Origin: Methylobacterium currus
GTDB lineage: Bacteria > Pseudomonadota > Alphaproteobacteria > Rhizobiales > Beijerinckiaceae
NCBI RefSeq assembly: GCF_003058325.1
Contig: NZ_CP028843.1
Location: forward strand, 4,562,001-4,626,000
Direction: 5' to 3'
DNA: 64,000 nt
Shown one piece after another: positions 27,118 through 39,506 of the stretch (its first letter is position 1; each line of letters opens with the position of its first letter). The notes below the pieces were generated by a model. It was not told where the DNA came from, searched no databases, and saw nothing but the letters and a program-made list of their open reading frames with translations. The position numbers and the translations under genes are program-made.

Positions 27118-28098
27118 TCACTCCTTCGCCGGCTCGTCCTTGGCCGGGACCTGCGTGATGCCGCCGATCACCCGCACCGGGCGGTTGCCGTCGGGCGGGG
27201 TCTTCCAGCCGCCGTCCTTGGCCTCCGGCGCCTTGGGCGGCGCGGCCTCGGCCGCGGTCCTGGCGGGCGGAGCCGCCTTCACGGGCTCGGCCTTGGGTGC
27301 CAGGGGCGGGACGAGGGCGGCGGGCGTCTCGGTCTCGGCCGGCTTGGTGCGGGCCGCCGTCCGGCGCGGCGCCTCGGGTTTCGCGCCCTCTGGCGCGGTC
27401 TCGCGGCGTGCGGCGCCACCGGTGCGGGCCGCCGCGCTATCGGGATTCATCCCGAGGGGATTCGGCCCGGCGGCGCGCGGCGCCGGCGCGGTCCGGACGG
27501 GCGCCTCGTAGGGGGGGACTCCCGGCTGGGGGGCGGGCTGCGCCGGGCGGGCGGCGACGCGGCGCTCCTCCGGGCGCCCGGCCACCGGCGGCAGCGGCTC
27601 GCCGCGCGAGAGCGGGACGGGAGCGTAGGTTTCGCCGTCGCGCCAGCCGCCATCACGGGGCGTGCGCTCGCGAAAGGCTTCCTCGCGCGGCCAGGGTCGG
27701 CGCGCCTCGGTCTCGGTCCAACCGTAGCCGGGGCGGCGGCCGCCCGGGATGGTGCCGGGAGGAATCAGCGGCGCCTCCAGGCGCTCGCGGTCGAGGATGC
27801 GGCCGGTGCGGGCATCGACGACGAGCTGCACCCGGTTGCCCCACGGGCTGTCGGCCTCGACCTGGTAGGTCTCGCCGTCGAAGCGCGGGTGGCTCATGCC
27901 GGTGAAGCCGGCCCGGCCGAGGCGGACGAGCACCGCCCGCGGCGGCAGGATCACGTCGTCCTCGATGACGACCCGGTAGCCCTGCGCCTGCGCGGGGCCG
28001 GTCAGCGCCGCTCCCGTCAGCATTGTGGCGGCGAGCGCAACGAGGAGTGCCGCGCCCGTCACGGACCGCGAACCCGTCTTCGACGGCAGTGCAGTCAT
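27118..28098 (-). CDS. Secreted/periplasmic protein with PepSY-like N-terminal region and Pro/Arg-rich tail
   Basis: This 326-residue protein starts at the ATG at 28098, behind AAGGGAA. The signal peptide is about residues 1-39 (ending GPAQA-QGY). A compact conserved-looking region follows (about residues 40-115: VVIEDDVILPPRAVLVRLGRAGF, YQVEADSPWGNRVQLVVDARTGRIL), where the VDARTGRIL motif resembles PepSY repeats. The rest is low-complexity Pro, Ala, Arg and Lys and is probably disordered. The function is unknown. The last 30 bp of coding sequence (27126-27155) are duplicated at 22451-22480. The longer frame to 28227 was rejected because it lacks family-like sequence. Confidence 0.7.
   Translation of the reverse strand: MTALPSKTGSRSVTGAALLVALAATMLTGAALTGPAQAQGYRVVIEDDVILPPRAVLVRLGRAGFTGMSHPRFDGETYQVEADSPWGNRVQLVVDARTGRILDRERLEAPLIPPGTIPGGRRPGYGWTETEARRPWPREEAFRERTPRDGGWRDGETYAPVPLSRGEPLPPVAGRPEERRVAARPAQPAPQPGVPPYEAPVRTAPAPRAAGPNPLGMNPDSAAARTGGAARRETAPEGAKPEAPRRTAARTKPAETETPAALVPPLAPKAEPVKAAPPARTAAEAAPPKAPEAKDGGWKTPPDGNRPVRVIGGITQVPAKDEPAKE
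27126..27155. repeat. 30-bp imperfect direct repeat, right copy
   Basis: This is the partner of 22451-22480 (28 of 30 identical, same orientation). This copy encodes residues near the C-terminus of the PepSY-like protein (QVPAKDEPA). The gene's stop codon lies just beyond, so the repeat marks a gene 3' end, as is common for integration targets. Confidence 0.75.
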
Positions 28099-28283
28099 CG
28101 TCCCGCATTCCCTTGTTTCCGGGGTCGTGCCGGGTGTGTGCCACCCCGCATTCCCCTCGTGCTCGGACAAGGGTCTGTTAACCGTGGGATTGAGGCGGGA
28201 TTGCGGGAGCGCGGCCGTCACGCGCATCGCCTTTGGGGTAAGGACTGACGGGCGAGCGATCGCCCATCCCGAAGGAAAGCCCC

Positions 28284-28934
28284 ATGCCCCGCCGATATCA
28301 CTTGCCGCGCCTGCTGCCCGCCCTTCTCGTCGCCCTTCTGCCTGGCGCAGCTCTTCTGCCGCGCGCGGCGTCTGCCGAGGACCGCCTGCCGACGATCCCG
28401 CCGGCCCAGTACAGCCCTGAGCAGAAGCAGGCGGCGGAGGCGTTCGAGGCCGCCCGCAAGGTGCCGGTCTTCGGGCCGTTCGAGCCGCTGATGCACTCGC
28501 CCGAGGTGATGTCGCTGGCGCGCTCGATGGGCGACTACCTGCGCTACAAGCCGAAGATCGGCACCACGCTGTCGGAGCTGGTGATCCTGGTCAATGCCCG
28601 CCACTGGACGCAGGATTACGAGTGGTACGTCCACGCGCCGATCGCCCAGAAGGTCGGCATCGCGCCCGAGACGATCGCGGCGATCCGCGACGGCCGCCGT
28701 CCGACCGGCCTGCCGGACGATCAGGAGACAGCCTACGACTTCACCAGCGAGCTGTTGCAGAACAAGCGCGTCTCGGACGCGACCTTCGCGCGGGCGGAAA
28801 AGCTGTTCGGCAAGCCGGGAATCGTCGATCTCACGGCGGTCAGCGGGTACTACACCTTCCTGGCGATGGAGCTGAACGTCGCCCGCTACGCGCTGCCGAA
28901 GGACGGCACGAAGCTGCCGCGCCTGCCGGAGTGA
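28284..28934 (+). CDS. Secreted carboxymuconolactone decarboxylase/AhpD-like family protein
   Basis: This 216-residue protein has an N-terminal signal peptide (about residues 1-32, ending RAASA-ED). It then shows the all-helical CMD pattern: PFEPLMHSPEVMSLARSMGDYLRY, GTTLSELVILVNARHWTQDYEWYVHAPIAQKVGI and AIRDGRRPTGL. The CxxC pair of AhpD peroxidase partners is absent; the corresponding position reads NARHWTQDYEW, placing it with the non-AhpD lactone-decarboxylase-like branch. The physiological substrate is unknown and the exported location is unusual. It converges on pgm with a hairpin between the two genes. Confidence 0.85.
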   Translation: MPRRYHLPRLLPALLVALLPGAALLPRAASAEDRLPTIPPAQYSPEQKQAAEAFEAARKVPVFGPFEPLMHSPEVMSLARSMGDYLRYKPKIGTTLSELVILVNARHWTQDYEWYVHAPIAQKVGIAPETIAAIRDGRRPTGLPDDQETAYDFTSELLQNKRVSDATFARAEKLFGKPGIVDLTAVSGYYTFLAMELNVARYALPKDGTKLPRLPE

Positions 28935-28942
28935 CGGTGGCA

Positions 28943-28969
28943 GCCCCGCGGATCACGCCCGCGGGGCTC
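28943..28969. terminator. Hairpin between convergent CMD-like gene and pgm
   Basis: AGCCCCGCG at 28943-28951 pairs with CGCGGGGCT at 28961-28969 around a nine-base loop. It lies nine bases after the CMD-like stop and nine before the pgm stop, so it probably serves both as a terminator. There is no long T-run. Confidence 0.6.
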
Positions 28970-28977
28970 GAAACCCC

Positions 28978-33091
<4,114 letters not shown>

Positions 33092-33354
33092 GACGTTCGT
33101 CTCGCGCTCTAACTCTTTGTGGCATCCCAAGTGCGCGGGCTTTGGTGAAGATCTCTGTTATTGCCTGGCCGCAACCGACGCTTCTCGGGCGCGTAGTGAA
33201 TTCCGTCCTAACACGGGTGGTCGCCATGCGCGCTCGCGCCTTGGCGGCTGTCCTCTGGCGGCTCCCCTCGGCTGCTCCCCTTTGGCCGCTCCCCCTTGGC
33301 ACCCGGCCCCCCCCGCACGATATCCGCCCTCGACGAGACACGGACGCGAGCGCG

Positions 33355-33903
33355 ATGCAGAACGAGGAGCCCGGCGCCCCGGCGCGGCCGATTCTGGACG
33401 AGGACACGATCGCCTTCGCCGGAAAGGTTTTTCAGTATGCCCGCCTCGGCCACCACGCGGAGCTGGGCGAGCTGTTGGGCATGGGCCTGCCGCCCAACCT
33501 GCGCAACGACAAGGGCGACACGCTCCTGATGCTGGCGGCCTATCACGGCCACGCCGAGACCGTCGGCGTGCTGATGGCGCACGAGGCCGACCCGGAGATC
33601 GCCAACGACCGCGGCCAGACCCCCCTCGCGGCCGCGGCGTTCAAGGGTGCGATGCCGGTGGTGCTGGCCCTCCTCGACGGCGGGGCCGCCATCGACGGGG
33701 CTGGACCGGACGGGCGCACCGCCCTGATGACGGCCGCGATGTTCAACCGCGTCGAGATGGTGGAGACGCTGCTCGCCCGCGGCGCCGACCCGGCCCGCCA
33801 GGACGCGAGCGGCCACACCGCCGAGAGCGCCGCCCGCGCCATGAACGCGCCCGATACGCCGGAGTTGCTGGTTCGGGCAGTCGCCGCGGGCCGGCCGGGC
33901 TAG
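33355..33903 (+). CDS. Ankyrin repeat protein
   Basis: This 182-residue protein is made mainly of four ankyrin repeats (about residues 46-165). Diagnostic segments are KGDTLLMLAAYHGHAETVGVLMAHEADPE, RGQTPLAAAAFKGAMPVVLALLDGGA and GRTALMTAAMFNRVEMVETLLARGADP. The N-terminus is a short helical cap with no signal peptide. Small bacterial ankyrin proteins of this type bind protein partners; a stress role is reported for some, but nothing here fixes the partner. The ATG at 33355 was chosen because the upstream in-frame sequence is a proline-rich shadow. It converges with the HpnL-like gene, and their ends overlap by four bases at 33900-33903. Confidence 0.88.
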   Translation: MQNEEPGAPARPILDEDTIAFAGKVFQYARLGHHAELGELLGMGLPPNLRNDKGDTLLMLAAYHGHAETVGVLMAHEADPEIANDRGQTPLAAAAFKGAMPVVLALLDGGAAIDGAGPDGRTALMTAAMFNRVEMVETLLARGADPARQDASGHTAESAARAMNAPDTPELLVRAVAAGRPG

Positions 33904-34970
33904 ATCGCCGGCGGCGCCTTCACCATCAGCCCGCGGCGGGCCTCGATCGTCTGCCAGGCCATCAGCGCCGGCACGCCCAGCACCACGTCCGGCACCCGCT
34001 TGACCAGCGAGAGGGCGAGCGCGGTGTGCGGATCGATGCCGAACAGGCTGCCGAGGAGCACGAAGCCGCCCTCCTGCACGCCGAGCCCGCTCGGGACCGG
34101 GAAGGCGGCGGACTTGATCGCCTGGCTGAGCGACTCGAGCACCACCGCCTCGGCGAAGGTGACGCCCTCGATGCCGATGCAGCGAAGCGCGATCCAGATC
34201 TCCAGGGCGCCGAGGAACCAGGCCGCGAGGTGGAGCAGGAAGCCTTGGGCGAGGGGCAGCCAGCGCCGGAGATCCCAGACCGCGTCGAGGGCCGCCTGCA
34301 CGCCGCCGCCGGCCGGCACCGTCCCGCCCTCCGCGGCGAAGCGGCGGGCGAGCACCGTTACCTGGCGCTCGATGTAGGCGGCGCCGCCGTAGCGCTGCAC
34401 CGCGAAGAAGGCGGCGAGCACGATTCCGCTCAGGACCAGTCCCTTGGCGCACCACGCCGTCAGAGTCGCGGCCTGCTCGCCCTCGAGCTGCGACAGGAGG
34501 ACGACCCCGGTCAGCGCGAACAGGGCCTGGGTGACCACCTGGAAGAACATGTCGACCAGGATGCCGGCGGCGCTCGCCGCCCCGGTGACGCCCCAGAAGG
34601 TGAGGAGGCGCGCGCCCAGGACCTCGCCGCCGACCGAGGCGACGGGCAGGAGCACGTTGACGCCCTCGCGCACGAAGCGCAGCAGGACGAACGGCCCGGC
34701 GGCGACCGCAGCGAGGCCCGTCACGGTCCGGGCCCAGGCAATCCCGCACAGCCCGATGATCGCGACGCGCACCAGCACCACCGCGACGATGCCGAGGAGG
34801 CCGACCCGCCCGAAGGCGTCCGCCACGGCGCCGACGTCGTTGGCAGCGACGAGCCAGAGCGCCAGCACCACGCCGATCGCGGCGCCGAGGAGCGGCACCC
34901 GCCGCAGCAGGCGGCGGCCGAGGCTCGGGCGCGTGCCGGCCCGCGCTGCGCCGGTTCCGGCCGTCGTCAC
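33900..34970 (-). CDS. Flippase-like/HpnL-type membrane protein (LPG synthase TM family)
   Basis: This polytopic protein of about 356 residues belongs to the lysylphosphatidylglycerol synthase TM/UPF0104 family. About eight TM helices and conserved blocks are seen (FVREGVNVLLPVASVGGEVLGARLL, EALLES-like AVVLESLSQAIKSAAFPVPSGLGVQEGGFVLLGSLFGI, ALSLVKRVPDVVLG). The pattern is that of HpnL, found with hopanoid biosynthesis and thought to move lipids between membranes. No hopanoid genes are near, so the link is by family only. The start is a GTG at 34970 overlapping the ferredoxin gene's TGA (GTGA), indicating translational coupling. Confidence 0.85.
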   Translation of the reverse strand: MTTAGTGAARAGTRPSLGRRLLRRVPLLGAAIGVVLALWLVAANDVGAVADAFGRVGLLGIVAVVLVRVAIIGLCGIAWARTVTGLAAVAAGPFVLLRFVREGVNVLLPVASVGGEVLGARLLTFWGVTGAASAAGILVDMFFQVVTQALFALTGVVLLSQLEGEQAATLTAWCAKGLVLSGIVLAAFFAVQRYGGAAYIERQVTVLARRFAAEGGTVPAGGGVQAALDAVWDLRRWLPLAQGFLLHLAAWFLGALEIWIALRCIGIEGVTFAEAVVLESLSQAIKSAAFPVPSGLGVQEGGFVLLGSLFGIDPHTALALSLVKRVPDVVLGVPALMAWQTIEARRGLMVKAPPAI

Positions 34971-35305
34971 GGTGCGTCGCCCGGATTCTGAGCCGGCAGA
35001 AGGGCGTCCAGCATTGCCGCGGGATCGAGGGACGGATCGAGCACCAGGAGGCGGCCCTCGCCGAGGGAGCCGGCAGTGGCGAGCGTCAGGCTGCGCTTGG
35101 GGCACAGGCCGAGGCAGCCGGTCTCGACCACCCGCACCTTGCGGCCGCGGCGATCCGCCTTGAGGGCGCGCTTCAACCCGCCCCGGACCGCCTTGGCGCC
35201 CACCCCCTGCCGCTTGGCGCACTTGGCGCACACCATCACGATCTCGGCGAAAGGAGCGGTCGCCGCCTTGGCGGGCCCGCGTTTCGTCATCGGCGCCTTG
35301 CTCAC
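34967..35305 (-). CDS. (2Fe-2S) ferredoxin domain protein, thioredoxin-like type
   Basis: This 112-residue protein has the thioredoxin-like [2Fe-2S] ferredoxin pattern: MVCAKCAKRQG supplies two Cys, and VVETGCLGLCPKRSLTLA supplies two more. Similar small proteins carry one 2Fe-2S cluster; some are linked to cobalamin or metabolic redox. The N-terminus is basic and short, and MTKRGPAKAA at the sixth codon is an alternative start. It is translationally coupled to the HpnL-like membrane protein, an unusual pairing of a redox protein with a lipid flippase-like one. Confidence 0.88.
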   Translation of the reverse strand: MSKAPMTKRGPAKAATAPFAEIVMVCAKCAKRQGVGAKAVRGGLKRALKADRRGRKVRVVETGCLGLCPKRSLTLATAGSLGEGRLLVLDPSLDPAAMLDALLPAQNPGDAP

Positions 35306-35444
35306 CGCGTCCTGGTCTCCCGTTCCGTCACCGAATACGGGCTGGAGTTAACCGCCGGCCGGAGCGGGTGCAACGCGGCATGACGTGGCGTCGGGCCTGC
35401 TTGGCCTCAGATCTTCTTGGCGCCGGGCCTACCGGGTGTCGGGT

Positions 35445-36458
35445 CTACGGCGCCGCCTCCCCGAGGCGCACGCAGCGCGCCGCATGGCCCGGCCCCACCG
35501 GCACCCGCGCCGGCAGGCCGTCCCGGCAGGCCGGGACCACGAGGCCGCAGCGGGGCTCGAAGGGGCAGCCCGGCGGCGGGTCGGCGAGGTCGGGGGGCGA
35601 GCCCGGGATGGTGGGCAGCCGCAGGCCGCGCGGCGAATCGGGGGTGATCCGGGAGGCGAGCAGGCCCTGCGTATAGGGATGGGCCGGCGTGCCGATCACC
35701 GCGCCGCTCGAGCCCACCTCGACGAGGTGGCCGCCATACATCACCGCGACCCGGTCGGCGACCTGCACCGCCACGCCGACATCGTGGGTGACGAAGATCA
35801 CCGCGAGGCCGAGGTCGCGCTGCAACTCGCGCAACAGGAGCAGGATCTGGATCTGCACCGTGGCGTCCAGCGCCGTGGTCGGCTCGTCGGCGAGCAGCAC
35901 CTTCGGCCGGCAGGCCAGCGCCAGGGCGATCATCGCCCGCTGGCGCATGCCGCCTGACAATTCGTGCGGGTAGGCGTCGAGCCGGCGCGCCGGCGAGGGG
36001 ATGTGGACGCGCTCGAACAGCTCCAGGGCGCGGGCCCGGCCGGCGGCGCGCGACACGCCCTCGTGCCGCATCACGGCTTCCGCGATCTGGTCGCCGATGC
36101 GGTAGACCGGATCGAGGGCGAGGCCCGGATCCTGGAAGATCATCGCGACGGTGCCGCCGCGATAGGCCGAGAGCGCCTTGGGCCTCAGCTTGAGCACGTC
36201 GTGACCGTCGACCCTGAGATGCCCGCCGATGCGGGTGCGGGTTTCCGGCAGGAGCCGCATCAGGGCCCGCAGGGTCACGGACTTGCCGGAGCCGGATTCG
36301 CCGAGCAGCGCCAGGGCCTCGCCGGCGCGGATGGTGAAGTCGACTCCGCCGACGGCCCGGACGGCTTTTCGGCCGCCCAGGAAATCGACCGTCAGGTCGC
36401 GGACCTCGATCAGGGCGTCGGAGGTCACGGTGTCGGGTTGGCGCAGGGGTGCGTTCAT
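35445..36458 (-). CDS. Peptide ABC transporter ATP-binding protein, DppD/OppD-like
   Basis: This 337-residue ATPase starts at the ATG at 36458, seven bases after the preceding gene's stop, with a GAGG ribosome site. Walker A is GESGSGKSV, the Q-loop region has FQDPGLALDPVY, the signature is LSGGMRQRAMIALAL, and Walker B is VLLADEPTTALD. The C-terminal oligopeptide-transporter extension with the cysteine cluster (CPFEPRCG, CRDGLPA) is present, which in this family may hold an Fe-S cluster. It is the last gene of a five-gene import operon and pairs with the DppF-like ATPase. Confidence 0.93.
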   Translation of the reverse strand: MNAPLRQPDTVTSDALIEVRDLTVDFLGGRKAVRAVGGVDFTIRAGEALALLGESGSGKSVTLRALMRLLPETRTRIGGHLRVDGHDVLKLRPKALSAYRGGTVAMIFQDPGLALDPVYRIGDQIAEAVMRHEGVSRAAGRARALELFERVHIPSPARRLDAYPHELSGGMRQRAMIALALACRPKVLLADEPTTALDATVQIQILLLLRELQRDLGLAVIFVTHDVGVAVQVADRVAVMYGGHLVEVGSSGAVIGTPAHPYTQGLLASRITPDSPRGLRLPTIPGSPPDLADPPPGCPFEPRCGLVVPACRDGLPARVPVGPGHAARCVRLGEAAP

Positions 36459-36465
36459 CTCTGCC

Positions 36466-37506
36466 TCACGCCGCCAGCGGAATGGCGGGAGCCTTCGGGT
36501 GGCCGGAGCCCGCCACCGCCATGTGGCAGGCGGCGAGATGGGCCGGCGCGACCGGATCGAGGCCGGGCTCGCGGGTGCGGCAGACCTCCGCCGCAAACTG
36601 GCAGCGGGTGTGGAAGCGGCAGCCCGGGGGCGGGTTGATGGGGTTGGGCGGATCGCCGGAGAGCGGCGCTTCCTCCAGACGGGCCTCCGGGTCGGTCGAG
36701 GGCTGGGAGGCGAGGAGCGCCGCCGTGTAGGGGTGGCGCGGCGCCTTCAGGATCGCATCGGCCGGGCCGATCTCGGCGACGCGGCCGAGATACATCACCA
36801 TCACCCGGTCGGACATGAAGCGCACGACGTTGAGGTCGTGCGAGATGAAGATGTAGGTCAGGCCGAACTCGCGCTTGAGGTCGGTGAGGAGGTTCAGCAC
36901 CTGCGCCTCCACCGACTTGTCGAGGGCCGAGACCGCCTCGTCGAGGATCAGGAGCCGCGGCTCGAGGGCCAGCGCCCGGGCGATGTTGACCCGCTGGCGC
37001 TGGCCGCCCGACACCTCGTGCGGATAGCGCCCGCCGAAGCGCCGCGGCTCCAGGCCGACCCGGCGCAGGAGGTCGTGGGCGCGCGACAGGGCCGCGGCCG
37101 CCGAGAGCCCGTGCGCCCGCGGGCCGAAGGCGACCGATTCCTCGACCGTGAGCCGCGGGTTGAGCGAGGCATAGGAATCCTGGAAGACCATCTGCACCTG
37201 GCGGCGATAGGCCTTCAGGTCGAGGGCGCGAGAGCCGAGCAGCTCGCCGTCGAAGACGATGTCGCCCTTGTCTTGTTTGCTGATCTGCATCAGCAGGCGC
37301 GCCGTCGTCGACTTGCCGCAGCCCGACTCGCCGACGACGCCGAGGGTCTCGCCCTTCATGACGGAAAAATCGACGCCGTCGACGGCGCGCACCGCCGGCC
37401 CCTTGCCGAAGAGGCCGCCCTTGCCGGGAAAGTGCTTCACCAGGCCGTCGACGGTCAGCAGCGGCTGCGCGGGGCCGCCGCGGTCGCGGGGATCGAGATC
37501 GGTCAC
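36466..37506 (-). CDS. Peptide ABC transporter ATP-binding protein, DppF/OppF-like
   Basis: This 346-residue ATPase starts at a GTG at 37506 that overlaps the TGA of the DppC-like gene (GTGA). Walker A is [14 protein letters not shown], the Q-loop [12 protein letters not shown] is characteristic of OppF, the signature is [15 protein letters not shown], and Walker B is [12 protein letters not shown]. The C-terminal cysteine cluster [14 protein letters not shown] matches the family extension. With the DppD-like partner it powers peptide or related solute import. The open frame beyond 37506 overlaps dppC and is rejected. Confidence 0.93.
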   Translation of the reverse strand: MTDLDPRDRGGPAQPLLTVDGLVKHFPGKGGLFGKGPAVRAVDGVDFSVMKGETLGVVGESGCGKSTTARLLMQISKQDKGDIVFDGELLGSRALDLKAYRRQVQMVFQDSYASLNPRLTVEESVAFGPRAHGLSAAAALSRAHDLLRRVGLEPRRFGGRYPHEVSGGQRQRVNIARALALEPRLLILDEAVSALDKSVEAQVLNLLTDLKREFGLTYIFISHDLNVVRFMSDRVMVMYLGRVAEIGPADAILKAPRHPYTAALLASQPSTDPEARLEEAPLSGDPPNPINPPPGCRFHTRCQFAAEVCRTREPGLDPVAPAHLAACHMAVAGSGHPKAPAIPLAA

Positions 37507-38414
37507 TGGCGCACCTCCATGGCCGAGCGCAGGCCGTCCGACAACAGGTTGAAGGAGATCGAGGTCAGGAAGATCATCATGCCGGGCAAGGCCGCCACGA
37601 CCGGGTTGACGTAGATCGCGGTGCGCAGGGTGTTGAGCATCAGGCCCCATTCCGGCTCCGGCGGCTTCACGCCGAGGCCGAGGAAGGAGAGCCCCGAGGC
37701 CAGGATCATCGAGACCGAGATCAGGCTGGTGGCATAGACGAAGACGGGACCCAGCACGTTGCCGAGCACCTGCACCCGCACCACCGTGAACGGGTTGGCG
37801 CCGGAGACCCGGGCGGCCTCGACATAGTCGCGGTTGCGGATCTGCACCGTCACGCTCTCGGCGACGCGGGTGATCTGGGGCACGAACACGACCGTCAGCG
37901 ACACGATGGAATTCAGGATGCCGGCCCCGAGGGCGCCCGAGAGCGCGATGGCGAGCAGCACCGACGGGAAGGCGAAGAACACGTCGACCACGCGCATGAT
38001 CAGCGTGTTGACCCAGCCGCCGGCATAGCCCGCGAGGATCCCTAGCCCCGAGCCGACGAAGAACGCGATGACGACCGGCAAGACGCCCATGAACAGCGAC
38101 AGGCGGCCGGCATAGAGGAGGCGCGTGAGCATATCGCGGCCGAGCTCGTCCGAGCCGAGCCAGTAGGTCGCGTCGCCCACATGGCGCAGGCGCCGGACCA
38201 TCGAGCCCTTGAACGGGTCCATCGGGGCGATCAGCGGCGCGAAGATCGCCGCGAGCACGATGGCGAGGATGACGCAGGCCGCCGCCATGGCGACGGGATC
38301 GCGGGAAAGCCGCCGCAGCACGCTGCCCCAGTAGCCGCGCGACGCGACCGCCGGGATCTCCGGGGCGGCGACCGAAGCGACGGGATCGCCCGTGAGGGAC
38401 GTCTGGATCGACAT
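37503..38414 (-). CDS. Peptide ABC transporter permease, DppC-like
   Basis: This 303-residue permease has an N-terminal OppC-type segment ([35 protein letters not shown], then [34 protein letters not shown]). The DELGRD motif is diagnostic of DppC/OppC. The EAA loop reads [23 protein letters not shown], the site that contacts the ATPases. About six TM helices are seen. It overlaps dppF by four bases and follows dppB by four, so the operon is tightly packed. Confidence 0.94.
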   Translation of the reverse strand: MSIQTSLTGDPVASVAAPEIPAVASRGYWGSVLRRLSRDPVAMAAACVILAIVLAAIFAPLIAPMDPFKGSMVRRLRHVGDATYWLGSDELGRDMLTRLLYAGRLSLFMGVLPVVIAFFVGSGLGILAGYAGGWVNTLIMRVVDVFFAFPSVLLAIALSGALGAGILNSIVSLTVVFVPQITRVAESVTVQIRNRDYVEAARVSGANPFTVVRVQVLGNVLGPVFVYATSLISVSMILASGLSFLGLGVKPPEPEWGLMLNTLRTAIYVNPVVAALPGMMIFLTSISFNLLSDGLRSAMEVRQ

Positions 38415-38418
38415 CGGG

Positions 38419-39372
38419 TCAGGCCCTCTCGATGCGGGGGTCGAGGGCGGTCTGCACCACGTCGACCAGGAGGTTGAGGGTGACGAAGAACATCGCCAGG
38501 ACCAGGATCGTGCCCTGGAGCAGCGGCAGGTCGCGCTGGAAGATCGCGGCGTTGAGGAGGAAGCCGGTGCCGGGCCAGGCGAACACGGTCTCGATCAGGA
38601 TCGAGCCGCCGAGCAGGTAGCCGAGCTGCAGCCCCATGATGGCGATGGCGGTGGGCGCCGCGTTCTTGACCACGTGGCGGAAGACGCCGAATTCCGACAG
38701 GCCCTTGGCGCGCAGCGCCTGGACGAAGTCCTGATGCAGGATGTCGCCGACGAGCGCCCGGACGGTGCGGGAGATCACCCCCATCGGGATCACCGACATG
38801 GTGATGGCCGGAAGCAGGATGTAGCGCAGATGCTCGAGGTCCGGGAACCAGTTGCCCGAGCCCTGCGGCCCCGCACCGGTCGGCGGCAGCCAGCCGAGGG
38901 TGGCCGAGAACACGATCACCATCACGATGCCGAGCCAGTAATGCGGCACGCTGACCCCGAACACCGCGATCGACGAGGCCACCCGGTCGAGCCAGGAATC
39001 GCGGGCATAGCCGGCGACGAAGCCGAAGAAGGTGCCGAAGGTGAAGCCGATCAGCGTCGCCACGGAGGCGAGGATCAGGCTGTTGCCGACGGCGCGGCCG
39101 ACCTCCGCCAGGACCGGGCGGCCGGTGGCGATCGAGGTGCCGAGGTCGCCCTGCAGCACCTTCCAGAGCCAGAGGCCGTACTGCACCGGCAGCGGCTTGT
39201 CGAAGCCGTAGGCCGCGCGCATCTGCGCCTGCATCTCGGCGGTGGCATCGACCGGCAGGATCGCGCTCAGGGGATCGCCGGGGGCGAGGTGGACGAGGAG
39301 GAAGCACACCAGGCTGACGCCCAGGGCGACCGGGGCGGCGTAGCCGATGCGCTTGAGGATGAAGAGGATCAT
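38419..39372 (-). CDS. Peptide ABC transporter permease, DppB-like
   Basis: This 317-residue permease starts MILFILKRIGYAAPVALGVS, with the DppB/OppB hallmark FLLVHLAPGDPL, then YGLWLWKVLQGDLGTSIATGRPV, and an EAA loop (DFVQALRAKGLSEFGVFRHVVKNAA) followed by GYLLGGSILIETVFAWPGTGFLL. It forms the channel with the DppC-like protein. It is separated from the binding-protein gene upstream by 130 bp containing short direct repeats. Confidence 0.94.
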   Translation of the reverse strand: MILFILKRIGYAAPVALGVSLVCFLLVHLAPGDPLSAILPVDATAEMQAQMRAAYGFDKPLPVQYGLWLWKVLQGDLGTSIATGRPVLAEVGRAVGNSLILASVATLIGFTFGTFFGFVAGYARDSWLDRVASSIAVFGVSVPHYWLGIVMVIVFSATLGWLPPTGAGPQGSGNWFPDLEHLRYILLPAITMSVIPMGVISRTVRALVGDILHQDFVQALRAKGLSEFGVFRHVVKNAAPTAIAIMGLQLGYLLGGSILIETVFAWPGTGFLLNAAIFQRDLPLLQGTILVLAMFFVTLNLLVDVVQTALDPRIERA

Positions 39373-39438
39373 GGGGCGGCGCCGTTCGCGGTGTCGTGGC
39401 CCCGCCCGGCTCGAGACCGGGCGGGGGGGGTCGGGTCA

Positions 39439-39506
39439 GGCGATCACTTCGCCCTGGCGATCACCCGGAGGCGATCACCAGGAGGCGATCATCAGGAGGT
39501 GATCAC
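39439..39506. repeat. Five short direct repeats between binding-protein and dppB genes
   Basis: The nine-base unit GGCGATCAC, or a one-base variant, occurs at 39439, 39457, 39470, 39483 and 39498, the last overlapping the stop of the binding-protein gene. Spacing is 13-18 bp. It may be a slippage-generated repeat or a regulatory array affecting the ratio of binding protein to permease. Confidence 0.65.

Noticed and set aside
26722..28248. 508-codon plus-strand open frame and overlapping frames
   Set aside because: It covers a gene-free stretch and the antisense of the PepSY-like gene; there is no domain and no ribosome site.
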